Counted from the stretch's first letter, positions 32,656-42,779 are shown. The stretch is DNA of 64,000 nucleotides from Rhodoplanes tepidamans (GCF_030813915.1 NZ_JAUSUJ010000015.1:62001-126000), one strand, 5' to 3'. Made by a program: numbers and translations. The notes: a model not told the origin generated them from the sequence alone.

Positions 32656-33867
32656 ATGCTCCGGCTCGCCGCCCCCATCCCCCGCCTGTCCGGACATGCC
32701 CGGTGCCTGTTCGGCGCCCGCCGTGGCGCCGCCGAGACCGCCGCCGTCGCTCCCCCCGTCCCGTCGTCCCCATGGGCCGGCCGGGGAGCGGCGGCGGTGG
32801 TGCCTCTCGTTCTCGCGCTCGCCCTCGCCGGTTGCGATTCCGGCAACAGCAGCACCGGCAATGCGCCCCGGGTGCTCGACCGTCCGGTGCTGACCGAGAC
32901 GATCCATTTCGAGGATCTCACCGAGACCCGCACCTTCGCGGCCACCATCAAGCCGCGCATCGAGAGCGATCTCGGCTTCCGGGTGACCGGCAAGGTGGCG
33001 AAGCGGCTGGTGCAGAACGGCGACCGTGTCAGCAAGGGGCAGCCGCTCCTGGTGCTCGATACCAACGACCTCGAGCTGCAGCTCCAGCAGGCGGAAGCCG
33101 AGGTCCGGGCCGCCAAGACCAATCTGGTGCAGGCCGAGGCCGACGAGGCACGCGCCACCGAGCTGCAGAAGAAGGGGTGGACGGCCGCAGCGACGCTGGA
33201 GAAGTCGCGCGCCACCGCCGAGGAGGCGCGCGGGCGCCTCACCCGGGCGCAACGGTCGCTCGATCTCGCCAGGAACTCGCTCGATTACGCGACCCTCGAA
33301 GCCGATGCCGACGGCGTCATCACGGCGACCCCCGTCGAGCCGGGCCAGGTGGTGCCATCCGGCCAAGCGGCAGTGCGGCTCGCCCGCCTCGCCGAGGTGG
33401 AGGCGCTGGTGGCGCTGCCCGAGACCTTCGTCGAGCGCGCCCGGCAGGCGACCGGCAGCCTGACCTTGTGGTCGGTGCCCGATCGCGCCTATCCGGTGAA
33501 GCTGCGCGAGCTGTCCCCGGCCGCCGACGCCGCCACCCGCACCTATGCGGCACGGTACACGATCCCCGCTGCCGACGAGGCGGTGCGCCTCGGCATGAGC
33601 GCGACCCTGACGCTGCGCGAAGGTACCGGGACGAAGGCGGCGCGCCTGCCGCTCACCGCGCTCCTCAACCAGGGCCGCGGCCCGATCGTCTGGGTGGTCG
33701 ACAAGAACGGCAAGCTCGAGCCGCGTCCCGTGTCGGTGGCCGGCTACGAGGGCAAGACCGTGCTGATCGCCGCCGGCGTCAAGGAGGGGGAGACCGTGGT
33801 GACGCTCGGCGTCCAGAAGCTCGATCCCGGCCTGACCGTCCGTCCAGTCGCCTCGCTGGCGTTCTGA
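32656..33867 (+). CDS. RND efflux periplasmic adaptor (membrane fusion protein)
   Basis: Links the inner-membrane RND pump to an outer-membrane channel. From ATG 32656 it has 403 residues, with a lipobox LALAGC around residues 55-60, a lipoyl/barrel-sandwich half (FRVTGKVAKRLVQNGDRVSKGQPLLVL), a coiled-coil hairpin (about 130-190) and a C-terminal beta-barrel. The start is uncertain: an upstream GTG/ATG at 32605/32608 lies inside the operator-like palindrome, so I prefer 32656. The long N-terminus before the lipobox is odd and a later start is possible. It is followed 12 bases later by the pump. Confidence 0.88.
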   Translation: MLRLAAPIPRLSGHARCLFGARRGAAETAAVAPPVPSSPWAGRGAAAVVPLVLALALAGCDSGNSSTGNAPRVLDRPVLTETIHFEDLTETRTFAATIKPRIESDLGFRVTGKVAKRLVQNGDRVSKGQPLLVLDTNDLELQLQQAEAEVRAAKTNLVQAEADEARATELQKKGWTAAATLEKSRATAEEARGRLTRAQRSLDLARNSLDYATLEADADGVITATPVEPGQVVPSGQAAVRLARLAEVEALVALPETFVERARQATGSLTLWSVPDRAYPVKLRELSPAADAATRTYAARYTIPAADEAVRLGMSATLTLREGTGTKAARLPLTALLNQGRGPIVWVVDKNGKLEPRPVSVAGYEGKTVLIAAGVKEGETVVTLGVQKLDPGLTVRPVASLAF

Positions 33868-33879
33868 CCGGAGATCGAG

Positions 33880-36800
33880 ATGCGCCGTTTCAACGTCTCG
33901 GCCTGGGCAGTCGCCCATCCGACCCTCGTGCTGTTTCTGATCATCATGCTCGGGGCGATCGGGGCGATGTCGTACCTGAAGCTCGGGCGCGACGAGGACC
34001 CGTCCTTCACGATCAAGGTCGCCATCGTGACCGCGGCTTGGCCGGGTGCCAGCACCGAGGAGATGCAGTATCAGGTCGCCGACCGCATCGAGAAGAAGCT
34101 GCAGGAGCTGCCCTGGTTCGACAAGGTCTCGACCTACTCGAAGCCCGGCTTCGTCGCCGCGACGATGGAGTTCCGCGACACCACGCCGCCCGGGCAGGTC
34201 CCGTATCTGTTCTATCTCGTCCGCCGTAAGATGTCGGATCTGAAGTCCGACCTGCCGACTGGCGTGATCGGCCCCAACATCAACGACGAGTACGGCGACG
34301 TCGACTCGATCCTCTACACGTTGCGCTCCGACGGCGCCGACTACGCACAGATGAAGCGTGTCGCCGAGTCGATGCGCCAGCGCCTCCTGAAGGTGAAGGA
34401 CGTCACCAAGGTGACGATCTACGGCACCCAGGACGAGCGAATCTTCGTCGACTTCGACCACGTCAAGCTCGCCAATCTGGGCATCTCGACGCAGTCGATC
34501 TTCGACAGCCTCGCCAAGCAGAACGACCTCGCACCGGCGGGCGTCGTCCAGTCGACCTCGCGGATTCCGCTGCGCGTCACCGGGGCGTTCGACGGCGTCG
34601 AGACCGTCAAGGAGACGCCGGTCGCCGCGTCGAACGGGACCATCGTCCGGCTCGGCGACATCGCGACCGTGTCCCGCGGCTTCGTCGATCCGCCCGAGTT
34701 CCTGTTGCGCCAACGCGGGGCGCCGGCGCTCGCCATCGGCGTCGTCATGCAGAAGGGCGCCAACATCCTGCATCTCGGCGAGGCCGTCGACTCGGCCATG
34801 GCCGAGGTCGAGCGCGCGACCCCGGTCGGCTTCGTCTACGAGCGCATCGCCAACCAGCCGAAGATCGTCGAGGAGGCGGTCGGCGACTTCATGAAGTCGT
34901 TCGTCGAGGCCGTCGCCATCGTGCTCGGCGTGTCGTTCCTGTCGCTCGGCTGGCGCACCGGCATCGTCGTCGCTCTCTCGGTGCCGCTGGTGCTCTGCAT
35001 CGTCTTCGCCGTCATGCTGACGATGGGGCTCGACCTGCACCGCATCACGCTCGGGGCGCTGATCATCGCGCTCGGCCTCTTGGTCGACGACGCCATTATC
35101 GCGGTCGAGATGATGGTGGTGAAGATGGAGCAGGGCTGGGATCGCGCCCGCGCCGCCTCCTTCGCCTGGACGTCGACCGCCTTCCCGATGCTGACCGGCA
35201 CGCTGGTGACGGCGGCCGGCTTCCTGCCGGTCGGATTCGCGGCCTCGGCGACCGGCGAATATGCGGGCGGCATCTTCTGGGTGGTGTCGATCGCCCTGCT
35301 CGCCTCCTGGGTCGTCGCGGTGCTGTTCACGCCCTATCTGGGCGTCCGGCTTCTTCCCGATTTCAAGCTCCATCACGCCGGCGGCGACGAAGACATCTAT
35401 CAGACGCCGCTCTATCGGCGGCTGCGCGCCGTCGTCGCCTGGTGCGTGCGCCGGCGCGGGCTCGTCGTCGCCGTGACGGTGTGCCTGTTCGTCGCCTCGG
35501 TGCTCGGCTTCGGCAAGGTGTCGCAGCAATTCTTCCCGATCTCCGACCGCAACGAGCTGTTCGTCCAGATCCGCATGCCGGAGGGCACCGCGATCGCCTC
35601 GTCGCTCGACGCCGCCCGCGAGGCGGAGCGGCTGATCGACGGCGACCAGGACGCCGCGACCTTCACCACCTATGTGGGCCAGGGGCCGCCGCGGTTCTGG
35701 CTCGGCATCAGCCCGGCGCTGCCGAACGAGGCCTATGCGGAGATCGTGATCATCGCCAAGGACGTGCCGGCCCGTGAACGCCTCAAGGCGAAGATCGACG
35801 GCGCCGTCGCCAAGGGCGCGCTCGCCGGCGCGAGGGTGCGGGTGAGCCGGCTCGACTTCGGCCCGCCGGTCGGGTTCCCGGTGCAGTTCCGCGTGATCGG
35901 GACCGAGCCGAACGTGGTGCGCGACATCGCCTACCAGGTCCGTGACGTCATGCGGACCGATCCGAACACGCTGGAGCCGCAGCTCGACTGGAACGAGCAG
36001 ATGCCGTCGGGCCGGCTGGTCATCGATCAGGACCGGGCCCGGGCGCTCGGCCTCGACCCGCAGAGCGTGGCGCAGACGCTGCAGATCCTGGTCTCCGGCT
36101 ACACCGTGACGACGGTGCGGGATCGCACCGAGAAGGTCGCCGTGGTGGCCCGCGCCATCGCGCCGCAACGCGACGATCTCGGCGCCATCGGCGACCTCAC
36201 GGTCATGTCGCGGGGCGGCGTGCCGGTGCCGCTTTCGCAGGTCGCCCGCATCGAGCAGGGCCACGAGGAGGCGATCCTGTGGCGGCGCAGCCGCGACATG
36301 GTGATCACGGTGCGCACCGACATCCGCGACGGCGTCCAGGCGCCCGACGTGTCCACCGCGATCTGGGGCAAGCTCGCCGATCTGCGCGGCAGCCTGCCGG
36401 CCGGCTACCGCATCGAGATGGGGGGCGCCATCGAGGAGTCGTCGAAGGCCAACGACTCGCTGTTCGCCGTCTTCCCGTTCATGCTGGTCGCCATGCTGAC
36501 CATCCTGATGGTGCAGCTGCAGAGCTTCTCGCGCCTCGCCTTGGTGCTGCTCACCGCACCGCTGGGCCTGATCGGGGCGGCGGCCGGGCTTCTGGTGTCC
36601 GGCCTGCCGTTCGGCTTCGTCGCGCTGCTCGGCCTGATTGCCCTCGCCGGCATGATCATCCGCAACACCGTGATCCTGGTCGACCAGATCGAGCAGGACG
36701 TCGCGGCCGGCTCGACGCGGGCGACCGCCATCGTCGATGCGACGGTGCGGCGAACCCGGCCCGTGGTGCTCACCGCGCTGGCCGCCGTGCTCGCCATGAT

Positions 36801-37044
36801 TCCGTTGTCGCGCTCCGGCTTCTGGGGACCGATGGCCGTCACCATCATGGGCGGCCTCCTGGTCGCCACCGCCCTGACGCTCCTGTTCCTGCCCGCCCTC
36901 TACGCCCTGTGGTTCCGCCGCTCGCTCGACGAGCGCGGCACCGGGCTTCCGGCCGAGGACGACGAGATCGATGCGCCGGCCGCCGCCGATGCGCCGCGCC
37001 TGGCGCCGGTCGGGCCGTCGATTCCGCATCCGCAAGAACCATGA
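33880..37044 (+). CDS. RND family efflux transporter permease
   Basis: The 1054-residue proton-driven inner-membrane pump has twelve predicted transmembrane helices and two large periplasmic loops. The proton-relay aspartates in GLLVDDAII (about residues 402-403) are present, as are the N-terminal FNVSAWAVAHPTLVLF and the C-terminal GLIALAGMIIRNTVILV. GGAG precedes the ATG. Sequence style (DEDPSF, STEEMQYQV) puts it in the branch of AcrB-like pumps often annotated as generic RND transporters. Substrate unknown. Its TGA overlaps an ATG that could start the TetR gene. Confidence 0.95.
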   Translation: MRRFNVSAWAVAHPTLVLFLIIMLGAIGAMSYLKLGRDEDPSFTIKVAIVTAAWPGASTEEMQYQVADRIEKKLQELPWFDKVSTYSKPGFVAATMEFRDTTPPGQVPYLFYLVRRKMSDLKSDLPTGVIGPNINDEYGDVDSILYTLRSDGADYAQMKRVAESMRQRLLKVKDVTKVTIYGTQDERIFVDFDHVKLANLGISTQSIFDSLAKQNDLAPAGVVQSTSRIPLRVTGAFDGVETVKETPVAASNGTIVRLGDIATVSRGFVDPPEFLLRQRGAPALAIGVVMQKGANILHLGEAVDSAMAEVERATPVGFVYERIANQPKIVEEAVGDFMKSFVEAVAIVLGVSFLSLGWRTGIVVALSVPLVLCIVFAVMLTMGLDLHRITLGALIIALGLLVDDAIIAVEMMVVKMEQGWDRARAASFAWTSTAFPMLTGTLVTAAGFLPVGFAASATGEYAGGIFWVVSIALLASWVVAVLFTPYLGVRLLPDFKLHHAGGDEDIYQTPLYRRLRAVVAWCVRRRGLVVAVTVCLFVASVLGFGKVSQQFFPISDRNELFVQIRMPEGTAIASSLDAAREAERLIDGDQDAATFTTYVGQGPPRFWLGISPALPNEAYAEIVIIAKDVPARERLKAKIDGAVAKGALAGARVRVSRLDFGPPVGFPVQFRVIGTEPNVVRDIAYQVRDVMRTDPNTLEPQLDWNEQMPSGRLVIDQDRARALGLDPQSVAQTLQILVSGYTVTTVRDRTEKVAVVARAIAPQRDDLGAIGDLTVMSRGGVPVPLSQVARIEQGHEEAILWRRSRDMVITVRTDIRDGVQAPDVSTAIWGKLADLRGSLPAGYRIEMGGAIEESSKANDSLFAVFPFMLVAMLTILMVQLQSFSRLALVLLTAPLGLIGAAAGLLVSGLPFGFVALLGLIALAGMIIRNTVILVDQIEQDVAAGSTRATAIVDATVRRTRPVVLTALAAVLAMIPLSRSGFWGPMAVTIMGGLLVATALTLLFLPALYALWFRRSLDERGTGLPAEDDEIDAPAAADAPRLAPVGPSIPHPQEP

Positions 37045-37118
37045 GACATCTGCGCAAGGTTTTGGATACACTCGCGACCCAGGCGGGCTGCAAACCGCCG
37101 CACAAGGGAGGCGGGGGC

Positions 37119-37712
37119 GTGAACGAGGCGAGGGCCGAGGTGCGGGATTCCGACACCCGCACCCGCATCATCATCACGGCGGACCGGCTGTACCGGCAGA
37201 TCGGATTCCAGAAGACCACGGTGGCCGACATCGCCCGCGAGCTCGGCATGTCGCCGGCGAACGTCTACCGCTTCTTCCGCTCCAAGGACGAGATCAACGA
37301 GGCGGTCGGGCAGCAGCTGCTCGGCGAGGTGATCGCCGCGGCCAGGGAGATCGCCGGCGTGGACGCGCCGGCGGCCGATCGGCTGCGGACGCTGTTCGTG
37401 ACGATCGAACGCATGAACACCGAGCGGTTCACGGTGGAGAAGAAGCTGCACGATCTCGTCGCCCTGGCGCTGACCGAGAACTGGCAGATCGTGTTCGACT
37501 ACGTGGACCGCATGGACGGCGTGATCGCCGGAATCATCGCCGACGGCATGGCGCGCGGCGAGTTCCGCCAGGGCGATCCGAAGCAGGCGGCGCGCTGCCT
37601 GCACACCGCGATGATCCGTTACTCCCATCCCCGCCTGATGGTCGAGTGCGCCGACTTCGAAGATCCGACCGTGGCGCGGATGAGCGAGTTCGCCATCGCG
37701 GCGCTGCGTTAG
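37119..37712 (+). CDS. TetR family transcriptional regulator
   Basis: The 197-residue regulator has an N-terminal helix-turn-helix in which TVADIARELGMS and NVYRFFRSKDEI are typical TetR residues, then an all-helical ligand domain. GTG 37119 is chosen because AAGGGAGG sits seven bases upstream; an ATG at 37041 that overlaps the pump stop adds 26 residues without HTH similarity. As the last gene of the efflux operon it probably represses its own operon, perhaps through the inverted repeats near 32603-32639. Confidence 0.9.
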   Translation: MNEARAEVRDSDTRTRIIITADRLYRQIGFQKTTVADIARELGMSPANVYRFFRSKDEINEAVGQQLLGEVIAAAREIAGVDAPAADRLRTLFVTIERMNTERFTVEKKLHDLVALALTENWQIVFDYVDRMDGVIAGIIADGMARGEFRQGDPKQAARCLHTAMIRYSHPRLMVECADFEDPTVARMSEFAIAALR

Positions 37713-37766
37713 GCGCGGCGTTCCGGTACGCTCCACCCGCAGTCCGCCGGCGCTTCACGCGGGCCA

Positions 37767-37780
37767 GGGCCGTACGGCCC
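37767..37780. terminator. Palindrome between convergent tetR-like gene and opgH
   Basis: GGGCCGTACGGCCC is a perfect palindrome between two gene ends. It may form a weak bidirectional terminator, but there is no T-run. Confidence 0.3.
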
Positions 37781-37795
37781 CGCGGCGCCCTGTCG

Positions 37796-39931
37796 TCACC
37801 CGCGCGGCGTCCTCATCGCCTCGGCGAGCGCACGGCGGTCGGCCAGAATGGAGAACGTCTCCTTCGGCGTCAGCAGCGTCGCGGCCTCGGCGAGGGTGTC
37901 GGCGTCGGCGACGCGGGCCAGCGCCACGACCAGCGGCACCTCGACGTCGCCCTTCCGGCGCGCCGGCTTGTCCTCCAGCAGCGCGAGGTGAGCCTCGAGC
38001 AGGGCCGGATTGGCGGCGAGCCGCAGCAGTGCCGGCGCCTCGGGGTCGGCCGGTGCCGCAGCGAGCTCCTGCGCCCGTACGAGCACGGCGGGCGGATCCC
38101 GCTCTTCGGGGATCAGCAGCAGGCCGATGCGGCGCAGGCCGCGTCCGACCCGCTCACTCGAGGTGACGGCGACGGTCGGGATCGCCAGCACGAGGCCGAC
38201 CACCACGGGCGTCATCCACAGAAGCAGCGGGGCCGACACCGCGTAGGCGGCGCCGCCGAGCAGCAGGCCGAGCACGACGTGCCAGCCATAGAGGCGCGTC
38301 AGCAGGCCGAAGCCGGCATGCGCCGCGTCGCGCTGCTGCGCCTGCCAGCCGGCATCGCGGCCGAGCAGGATCTCGCCGACGGCGCGGGACTGGAGCAGCA
38401 TCATGATCGGTGCGATCAGGCTGGTGACGAAGGTCTCGAGGACGACGCTGACGAAGGAGCGAACGACGCCGCCGGTGCCGCGGCGCTCGGACGTGCGCGC
38501 CATCGCGGCGATCCAGCCCAGAAGCTTGGGGACGACGAGGATGCCCATGGTGCCGGCGAACACCCAGGCGGCGCGGACCGGGTCCTGGGCGGGCCATTGC
38601 GGGAACAGCGAGAAACCGGACGGAAAGTACTCCGGCTTCACGAACTGCGCCTGCAGGGCGATCAGCAGCCCGACGAGCAGGAAGACCAGCCACAGCGGCG
38701 AGGTGATGTAGGAGCCGATGCCGGTGAGCAGATGCAGCCGCGACACCCAGTGCAGGCCGCGCGCCGGCAGCACGCCGAGATGCTGCAGGTTGCCCTGGCA
38801 CCAGCGGCGGTCGCGGATCGCGTATTCGGTAAGCGAGGGCGGGCACTCCTCGAAGCTGCCGCCGAGCGAGGGGGCCATGTGGACGCCCCAGCCGGCCCGC
38901 CGCATCAGCGCGGCCTCGACGAAGTCGTGGCTGAGGATGTGGCCGCCGAACGGCTTTCGCCCCTTGAGCAGCGGCAGCCCCGCCTGGCCGGCGAAGGCCT
39001 CGACCCGGATGATGGCGTTGTGGCCCCAGTAGTTGCTCTCGGCGCCGTGCCACCAGGCGATGCCGCGGGCGATCAGCGGGCCGTAGACGCGGCCGGCGAA
39101 CTGCTGGATGCGGGCGAACAGGGTCGTTCCGTTCAGCACCACCGGAAAGGTCTGGATCAGGCCGGCGCTGCGGTGCCGCTCCATCGCGGCGGCGAGCCGC
39201 ACCACGGTGTCGCCGGTCATCAGGCTGTCGGCGTCGAGCACCAGCATGTGGGCGTAGGCGCCGCCGAAGCGCGTCGTCCATTCGGCGATGTTGCCGGCCT
39301 TCCGCGCGACGTTCTCGCGGCGGTGACGGTAGTAGATGTTGTCGGCGCCGGTGCGCCCGAGGAGAGCCAGGAACGCCGCCTCCTCGCGGATCCAGACGTC
39401 CGGGTCGGTCGTGTCGCTGAGGACGAAGACGTCGAAATGCGCGAGCCGGCCGGTCTCGGCGATCGATTCGAAGATCGCCTGCAGGCGCGACATCACGCGG
39501 TGCGGATCCTCGTTGTAGGTCGGCAGGAGCACGGCGGTGCGGGTCGTCAGCTCCGGCAGCGCCGCCGCCGTGTCGATGCCGAGCGTCCGGTCCGGCCCGG
39601 CCAGGATGGCGACGAAGCCGACCACGCTGCTGACCAGCGAGAAGGCGATCCAGGCGAACAGGGAGACGAACAGCCCGAGCACGGTCGCTTCGGGCGGGGT
39701 CAGGCCCTGCACCTGCAGCACCTGGTACATCTCGTGGGCGGCGCCGGCGGTGAGGAGCGCAGTGCCGCCGAACACGACGAGCCGCCGCAGCCAGGTCCTG
39801 GGCGGCCGCTCGGGGCGCGGTGCCGCCGCGCCGGCCGGCCGCCACAGCGACTGCTCCGGCATGGCGAGCGGCCGCTCCGGCGGCAGGCTCGGGCGTGGCG
39901 GCTCGGGACGGATCGCGACCGCGTCGTGCAT
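37796..39931 (-). CDS. opgH: Osmoregulated periplasmic glucan glucosyltransferase
   Basis: The 711-residue inner-membrane GT2-type transferase builds the beta-glucan backbone from UDP-glucose and exports it. It has N-terminal and C-terminal clusters of membrane helices and the catalytic residues in LLPTYNEDP, LDADSLM, DFVEAALM and RRWCQGNLQH. The length is shorter than the roughly 850 residues of E. coli MdoH, with an abbreviated N-terminus. It starts one base after opgG, so both are translated from one message. Confidence 0.94.
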   Translation of the reverse strand: MHDAVAIRPEPPRPSLPPERPLAMPEQSLWRPAGAAAPRPERPPRTWLRRLVVFGGTALLTAGAAHEMYQVLQVQGLTPPEATVLGLFVSLFAWIAFSLVSSVVGFVAILAGPDRTLGIDTAAALPELTTRTAVLLPTYNEDPHRVMSRLQAIFESIAETGRLAHFDVFVLSDTTDPDVWIREEAAFLALLGRTGADNIYYRHRRENVARKAGNIAEWTTRFGGAYAHMLVLDADSLMTGDTVVRLAAAMERHRSAGLIQTFPVVLNGTTLFARIQQFAGRVYGPLIARGIAWWHGAESNYWGHNAIIRVEAFAGQAGLPLLKGRKPFGGHILSHDFVEAALMRRAGWGVHMAPSLGGSFEECPPSLTEYAIRDRRWCQGNLQHLGVLPARGLHWVSRLHLLTGIGSYITSPLWLVFLLVGLLIALQAQFVKPEYFPSGFSLFPQWPAQDPVRAAWVFAGTMGILVVPKLLGWIAAMARTSERRGTGGVVRSFVSVVLETFVTSLIAPIMMLLQSRAVGEILLGRDAGWQAQQRDAAHAGFGLLTRLYGWHVVLGLLLGGAAYAVSAPLLLWMTPVVVGLVLAIPTVAVTSSERVGRGLRRIGLLLIPEERDPPAVLVRAQELAAAPADPEAPALLRLAANPALLEAHLALLEDKPARRKGDVEVPLVVALARVADADTLAEAATLLTPKETFSILADRRALAEAMRTPRG

Positions 39932-39932
39932 G

Positions 39933-41498
39933 TCAGGCCGTCCAGCGATAGAGCCAGGTCTCGGTGAGGCGCTCCTCGCCGCGCATCAGCAGCGCGCGCA
40001 GCTCGACCACGGTCTCCCGCTCCGGCGCGAGCTCGAACGACATCCGCCAGCCGCCCTCGACCGGATTCGGCTGGGTGACGACGTTCAGGATCCGGCCCTT
40101 GTCGGTCTCGACGAGGCCACGCACCGCCGCCGGATCGAGCCGCTTCAGCGCGTCGCCCGTGATGTCGAGCACGAAGCGGCGCGTCCCGTCCGGCCCGGCG
40201 CCCGCGCGCGTCCGCGCGAAGACGGCGAGCGGCGGCGTGCCGGGCTTCCCGGCGCCCCAGTGCAGCCGGTACGTGAACCAGTACTCGCCCTTGGCGGAGA
40301 GCCGGTCCTTCGGCCGCCAGAACGCGACGATGTTGTCGTGGATCTCCTCCCGGGTCGGAATCTCCACCAGCTGGGTCGCGCCCGTGCCCCAGTCGCCGAT
40401 CGGCTCGACCCACAGGCTCGGCCGCGTCTCGAAGCGCGATTCCAGATCCTCGTAGGCACGGAAGTCGCGTGCCCGCTGCAGCAGGCCGAAGCCGCGCGGA
40501 TTGGTGTCCTCGAAGATGCTGATCTGCAGGTCGGCGGGATTGTGCAGCGGCCGCCAGATCTCCTCGCCGCGGCCGTTGCGGATGGCGAGGCCGTCGGAGT
40601 CGTGCACGGCCGGGCGGAAGTCGTCGACGCCGACGCGGTCGTTCGGGCCGAAGAAGAACATGCTGGTGCAGGTGCCGATGCCGGGCAGATCGAGGTCGGT
40701 GCGCGGATAGAGCGTCATCTCGACGTCGAACACGGTGGTCTCGCCGGGCCGGATGGTGAAGCGATAGGCCGCCGCGGCGCTCTTCGAATCGAGCAGCGCG
40801 TGGACGACGATCGAGCCGGTGTGCGGCGGCGGCTTCTCGATCCAGAAGGCGCGGAACGCCGGGAACTCCTCGCCGCGCGGGTCGGCCGTCGCGATGGAGA
40901 GGCCGCGGGCGGAGAGGCCGTAGGTCTGGCCTTTCGCCACCGCGCGAAAATAGCTGGCGCCGAGGAAGACGGCGACCTCGTCGTAATAGTCCGGGCGGTT
41001 GATCGGCGTGTGCAGGCGGAAGCCGGCGAAGCCGACGCGCGCGTCGGAGGGCGGCGGCGGCACGGCGCCGAAGTCGAACAGGTCGGGCGAGTAGAGGATC
41101 GGCCGCGCCTTGCCGTCCCTCACCTCGTGGATGGCGACCCGATCCGTGAACAGGAAGCCGCGATGGAAGAACTGCGCCTCGAACGGCAGGCCTTCGCCGC
41201 GCCACAGCGCGCGATCCGGCTTGAACCGGATGGTGCGGTACTTGTCGTAGTCGAGATCGGTCAGGCTCGGCGGCAGGCTGGTGTCGGGTTGCTGAAACGG
41301 CTTCTCGGCGAGCGTCCGCGCGGTGCGCCGCACGACATTGGCGTCGAACGGCAGCTCGACCGGCTGCTGCTGCGGCTGGCCCTTGTCCTGCGCGTACGCC
41401 GGCCCGGCGCGTCCCGCGCCTGCCAGCACGAACGGCAGCGCCACCGACCCGGCCAGCAGGTCGCGGCGACTCGTCTGATGCGTGGTGATGGTACCCAT
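39933..41498 (-). CDS. opgG: Periplasmic glucan biosynthesis protein OpgG/OpgD type
   Basis: The 521-residue periplasmic protein acts on nascent beta-glucans from OpgH; members of the family add or shape branches. A twin-arginine signal (TSRRDLLAG) precedes the A-rich stretch ending AYA, so export of the folded protein via Tat is likely, as in OpgD. The MdoG body shows NVVRRTARTLAEKPF, YFRAVAKGQTYGLSARGL and NRVGVDDFRPAVHDSDGL-like segments. ATG 41498 is chosen; TTG 41528 would add ten residues. The E. coli counterpart with Tat export is OpgD, so the symbol is by operon position. Confidence 0.9.
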   Translation of the reverse strand: MGTITTHQTSRRDLLAGSVALPFVLAGAGRAGPAYAQDKGQPQQQPVELPFDANVVRRTARTLAEKPFQQPDTSLPPSLTDLDYDKYRTIRFKPDRALWRGEGLPFEAQFFHRGFLFTDRVAIHEVRDGKARPILYSPDLFDFGAVPPPPSDARVGFAGFRLHTPINRPDYYDEVAVFLGASYFRAVAKGQTYGLSARGLSIATADPRGEEFPAFRAFWIEKPPPHTGSIVVHALLDSKSAAAAYRFTIRPGETTVFDVEMTLYPRTDLDLPGIGTCTSMFFFGPNDRVGVDDFRPAVHDSDGLAIRNGRGEEIWRPLHNPADLQISIFEDTNPRGFGLLQRARDFRAYEDLESRFETRPSLWVEPIGDWGTGATQLVEIPTREEIHDNIVAFWRPKDRLSAKGEYWFTYRLHWGAGKPGTPPLAVFARTRAGAGPDGTRRFVLDITGDALKRLDPAAVRGLVETDKGRILNVVTQPNPVEGGWRMSFELAPERETVVELRALLMRGEERLTETWLYRWTA

Positions 41499-41670
41499 CC
41501 TCGGTGAATGGCCGACCCTGCCCGACAACCGGACGCGGGCACACCGGTTCCATCGCGCAGGTAGCCGGCGGATGAATGACGGTAATTTGGTCCAGATGCG
41601 CAGGAAGCGTGACGCCGCTGCCGCAGAGATGAGCGGGCGTTAAGGTGTGCGCATCACGTGCGGACGGACG

Positions 41671-42588
41671 TCACTCGCGCATGCCTTCGATCGAGCGTAC
41701 CAGCTGCTCGGCGAACACGGCGGCCGGGACCGGCAGGTTGCGGCTGCGCAGCTGACCGACGACGAGATCGGCGGCCGGCACGTCGCGCGGATCGAGCACG
41801 CGGGCGACGACGCCCGGCTCGGCGCCGCGCGGCGCGAGGTCGGCGCCGATCTCGACCTGGAAGGAGAGCACGCGGTCACGCCGCACCAGCCCGCGCAGCA
41901 TCTCGAACGAGTTCGACTCGGCGACGATGCGCAGCGCGATGCCGGTGCGGGCACAGGCGGCATCGAGAAGCTGTCGGCCGCCGAGCGAGCGGTCGGCGAC
42001 CGCGCAGGCGTGGCCGACGCAGTCGCGCAGCCGCACCGGCTCGTCCGGCGGCGTCGCGGCGAGCGGATGGTCCTCGGGCATCAGCACGGCGAGACGTTGC
42101 GGCGCCGTCATCAGCGGCCGGAAGCTCGCATGGAAGGACGGCCGGTAGACGGCGACGAGGTCGACCTCGTAGGCCTCGAGCGCCGCCATGGCGCGGTCGT
42201 GGTCGGCCACCCGCACGTCGAAGGCGACATAGGGGTGCCTGGCCCGGAAGGTCGCGATCTCGCGCGGCAGGAAGTCGTAGGCGAGCGCCTGGCTGCAGGC
42301 GAGGCTCACGGTGCCGCGCTTGAGCCCGCGCAGATCCTCGATCTGCGACTTCATCCGCTCGACGTCGCCGGCCTGCTCGCGCAGATAGCGCACGAACACC
42401 TCGCCGGCCGCGGTGAGGCGCACGCCGCGCGGCTTGCGCTCGAACAGGGCGGCGCCGAGCTCCTCCTCCAGATCCATGATCCGGCGGTTGACGGCCGAGG
42501 CCGTGACGGCGAGCCGCTCGGCCGCCTTGCGGATCGACCCGGTGCGGGCGACCTCGTCGACATAGCGCAGGATTCGCAGGTGACGCAT
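41671..42588 (-). CDS. LysR family transcriptional regulator
   Basis: The 305-residue regulator has an N-terminal winged HTH (GSIRKAAERLAVTASAVNRRI) and a LysR substrate domain (SLACSQALAYDFLP, DVRVADHDRAMAAL). It is divergent from the ring-catabolism operon starting at 42922, the usual arrangement for a LysR activator and its target. The ligand is probably an intermediate of that pathway. The 333-base intergenic region contains a repeat and an AT-rich inverted repeat that may be its site. Confidence 0.92.
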   Translation of the reverse strand: MRHLRILRYVDEVARTGSIRKAAERLAVTASAVNRRIMDLEEELGAALFERKPRGVRLTAAGEVFVRYLREQAGDVERMKSQIEDLRGLKRGTVSLACSQALAYDFLPREIATFRARHPYVAFDVRVADHDRAMAALEAYEVDLVAVYRPSFHASFRPLMTAPQRLAVLMPEDHPLAATPPDEPVRLRDCVGHACAVADRSLGGRQLLDAACARTGIALRIVAESNSFEMLRGLVRRDRVLSFQVEIGADLAPRGAEPGVVARVLDPRDVPAADLVVGQLRSRNLPVPAAVFAEQLVRSIEGMRE

Positions 42589-42628
42589 GGGGCGAGGTCC
42601 GTGCGGGGCACGCCACCCGACCCCGACC

Positions 42629-42720
42629 CGTCATGCCCGGCCTGGTGCCGGGCATCCAAGTCTTCACGACCTGTCCGAGGTCGCCTTGGTGGATGGCCGG
42701 GACGAGCCCGGCCGTGACGG
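42629..42720. repeat. Palindromic element, family B copy 2
   Basis: CGTCATGCCCGGCCTGGTGC at one end and GATGGCCGGGACGAGCCCGG with CGTGACGG at the other, each a hairpin, with inverted ends CCGTCA/TGACGG. Similar to the elements at 23031 and 48112. Confidence 0.8.
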
Positions 42721-42758
42721 AAACGGGCGGTAGCGACCGAGTGAAGCCTTTTCGGCAA

Positions 42759-42779
42759 CGCTAGATCAAAAAATCAGCG
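42759..42779. promoter_or_regulatory. Possible LysR operator
   Basis: CGCTAGAT-CAAAAA-ATCAGCG is an inverted repeat with one bulged base and an AT-rich centre, in a region otherwise very GC-rich, between the LysR gene and its presumed target operon. No exact T-N11-A match was found, so this is tentative. Confidence 0.3.

Noticed and set aside
32635-37071. Very long open frame antisense to the RND efflux genes
   Set aside because: Its product is His/Arg/Asp/Gly-rich and has no family features, and the opposite strand encodes clear RND adaptor and pump proteins. In very GC-rich DNA long antisense frames are expected.
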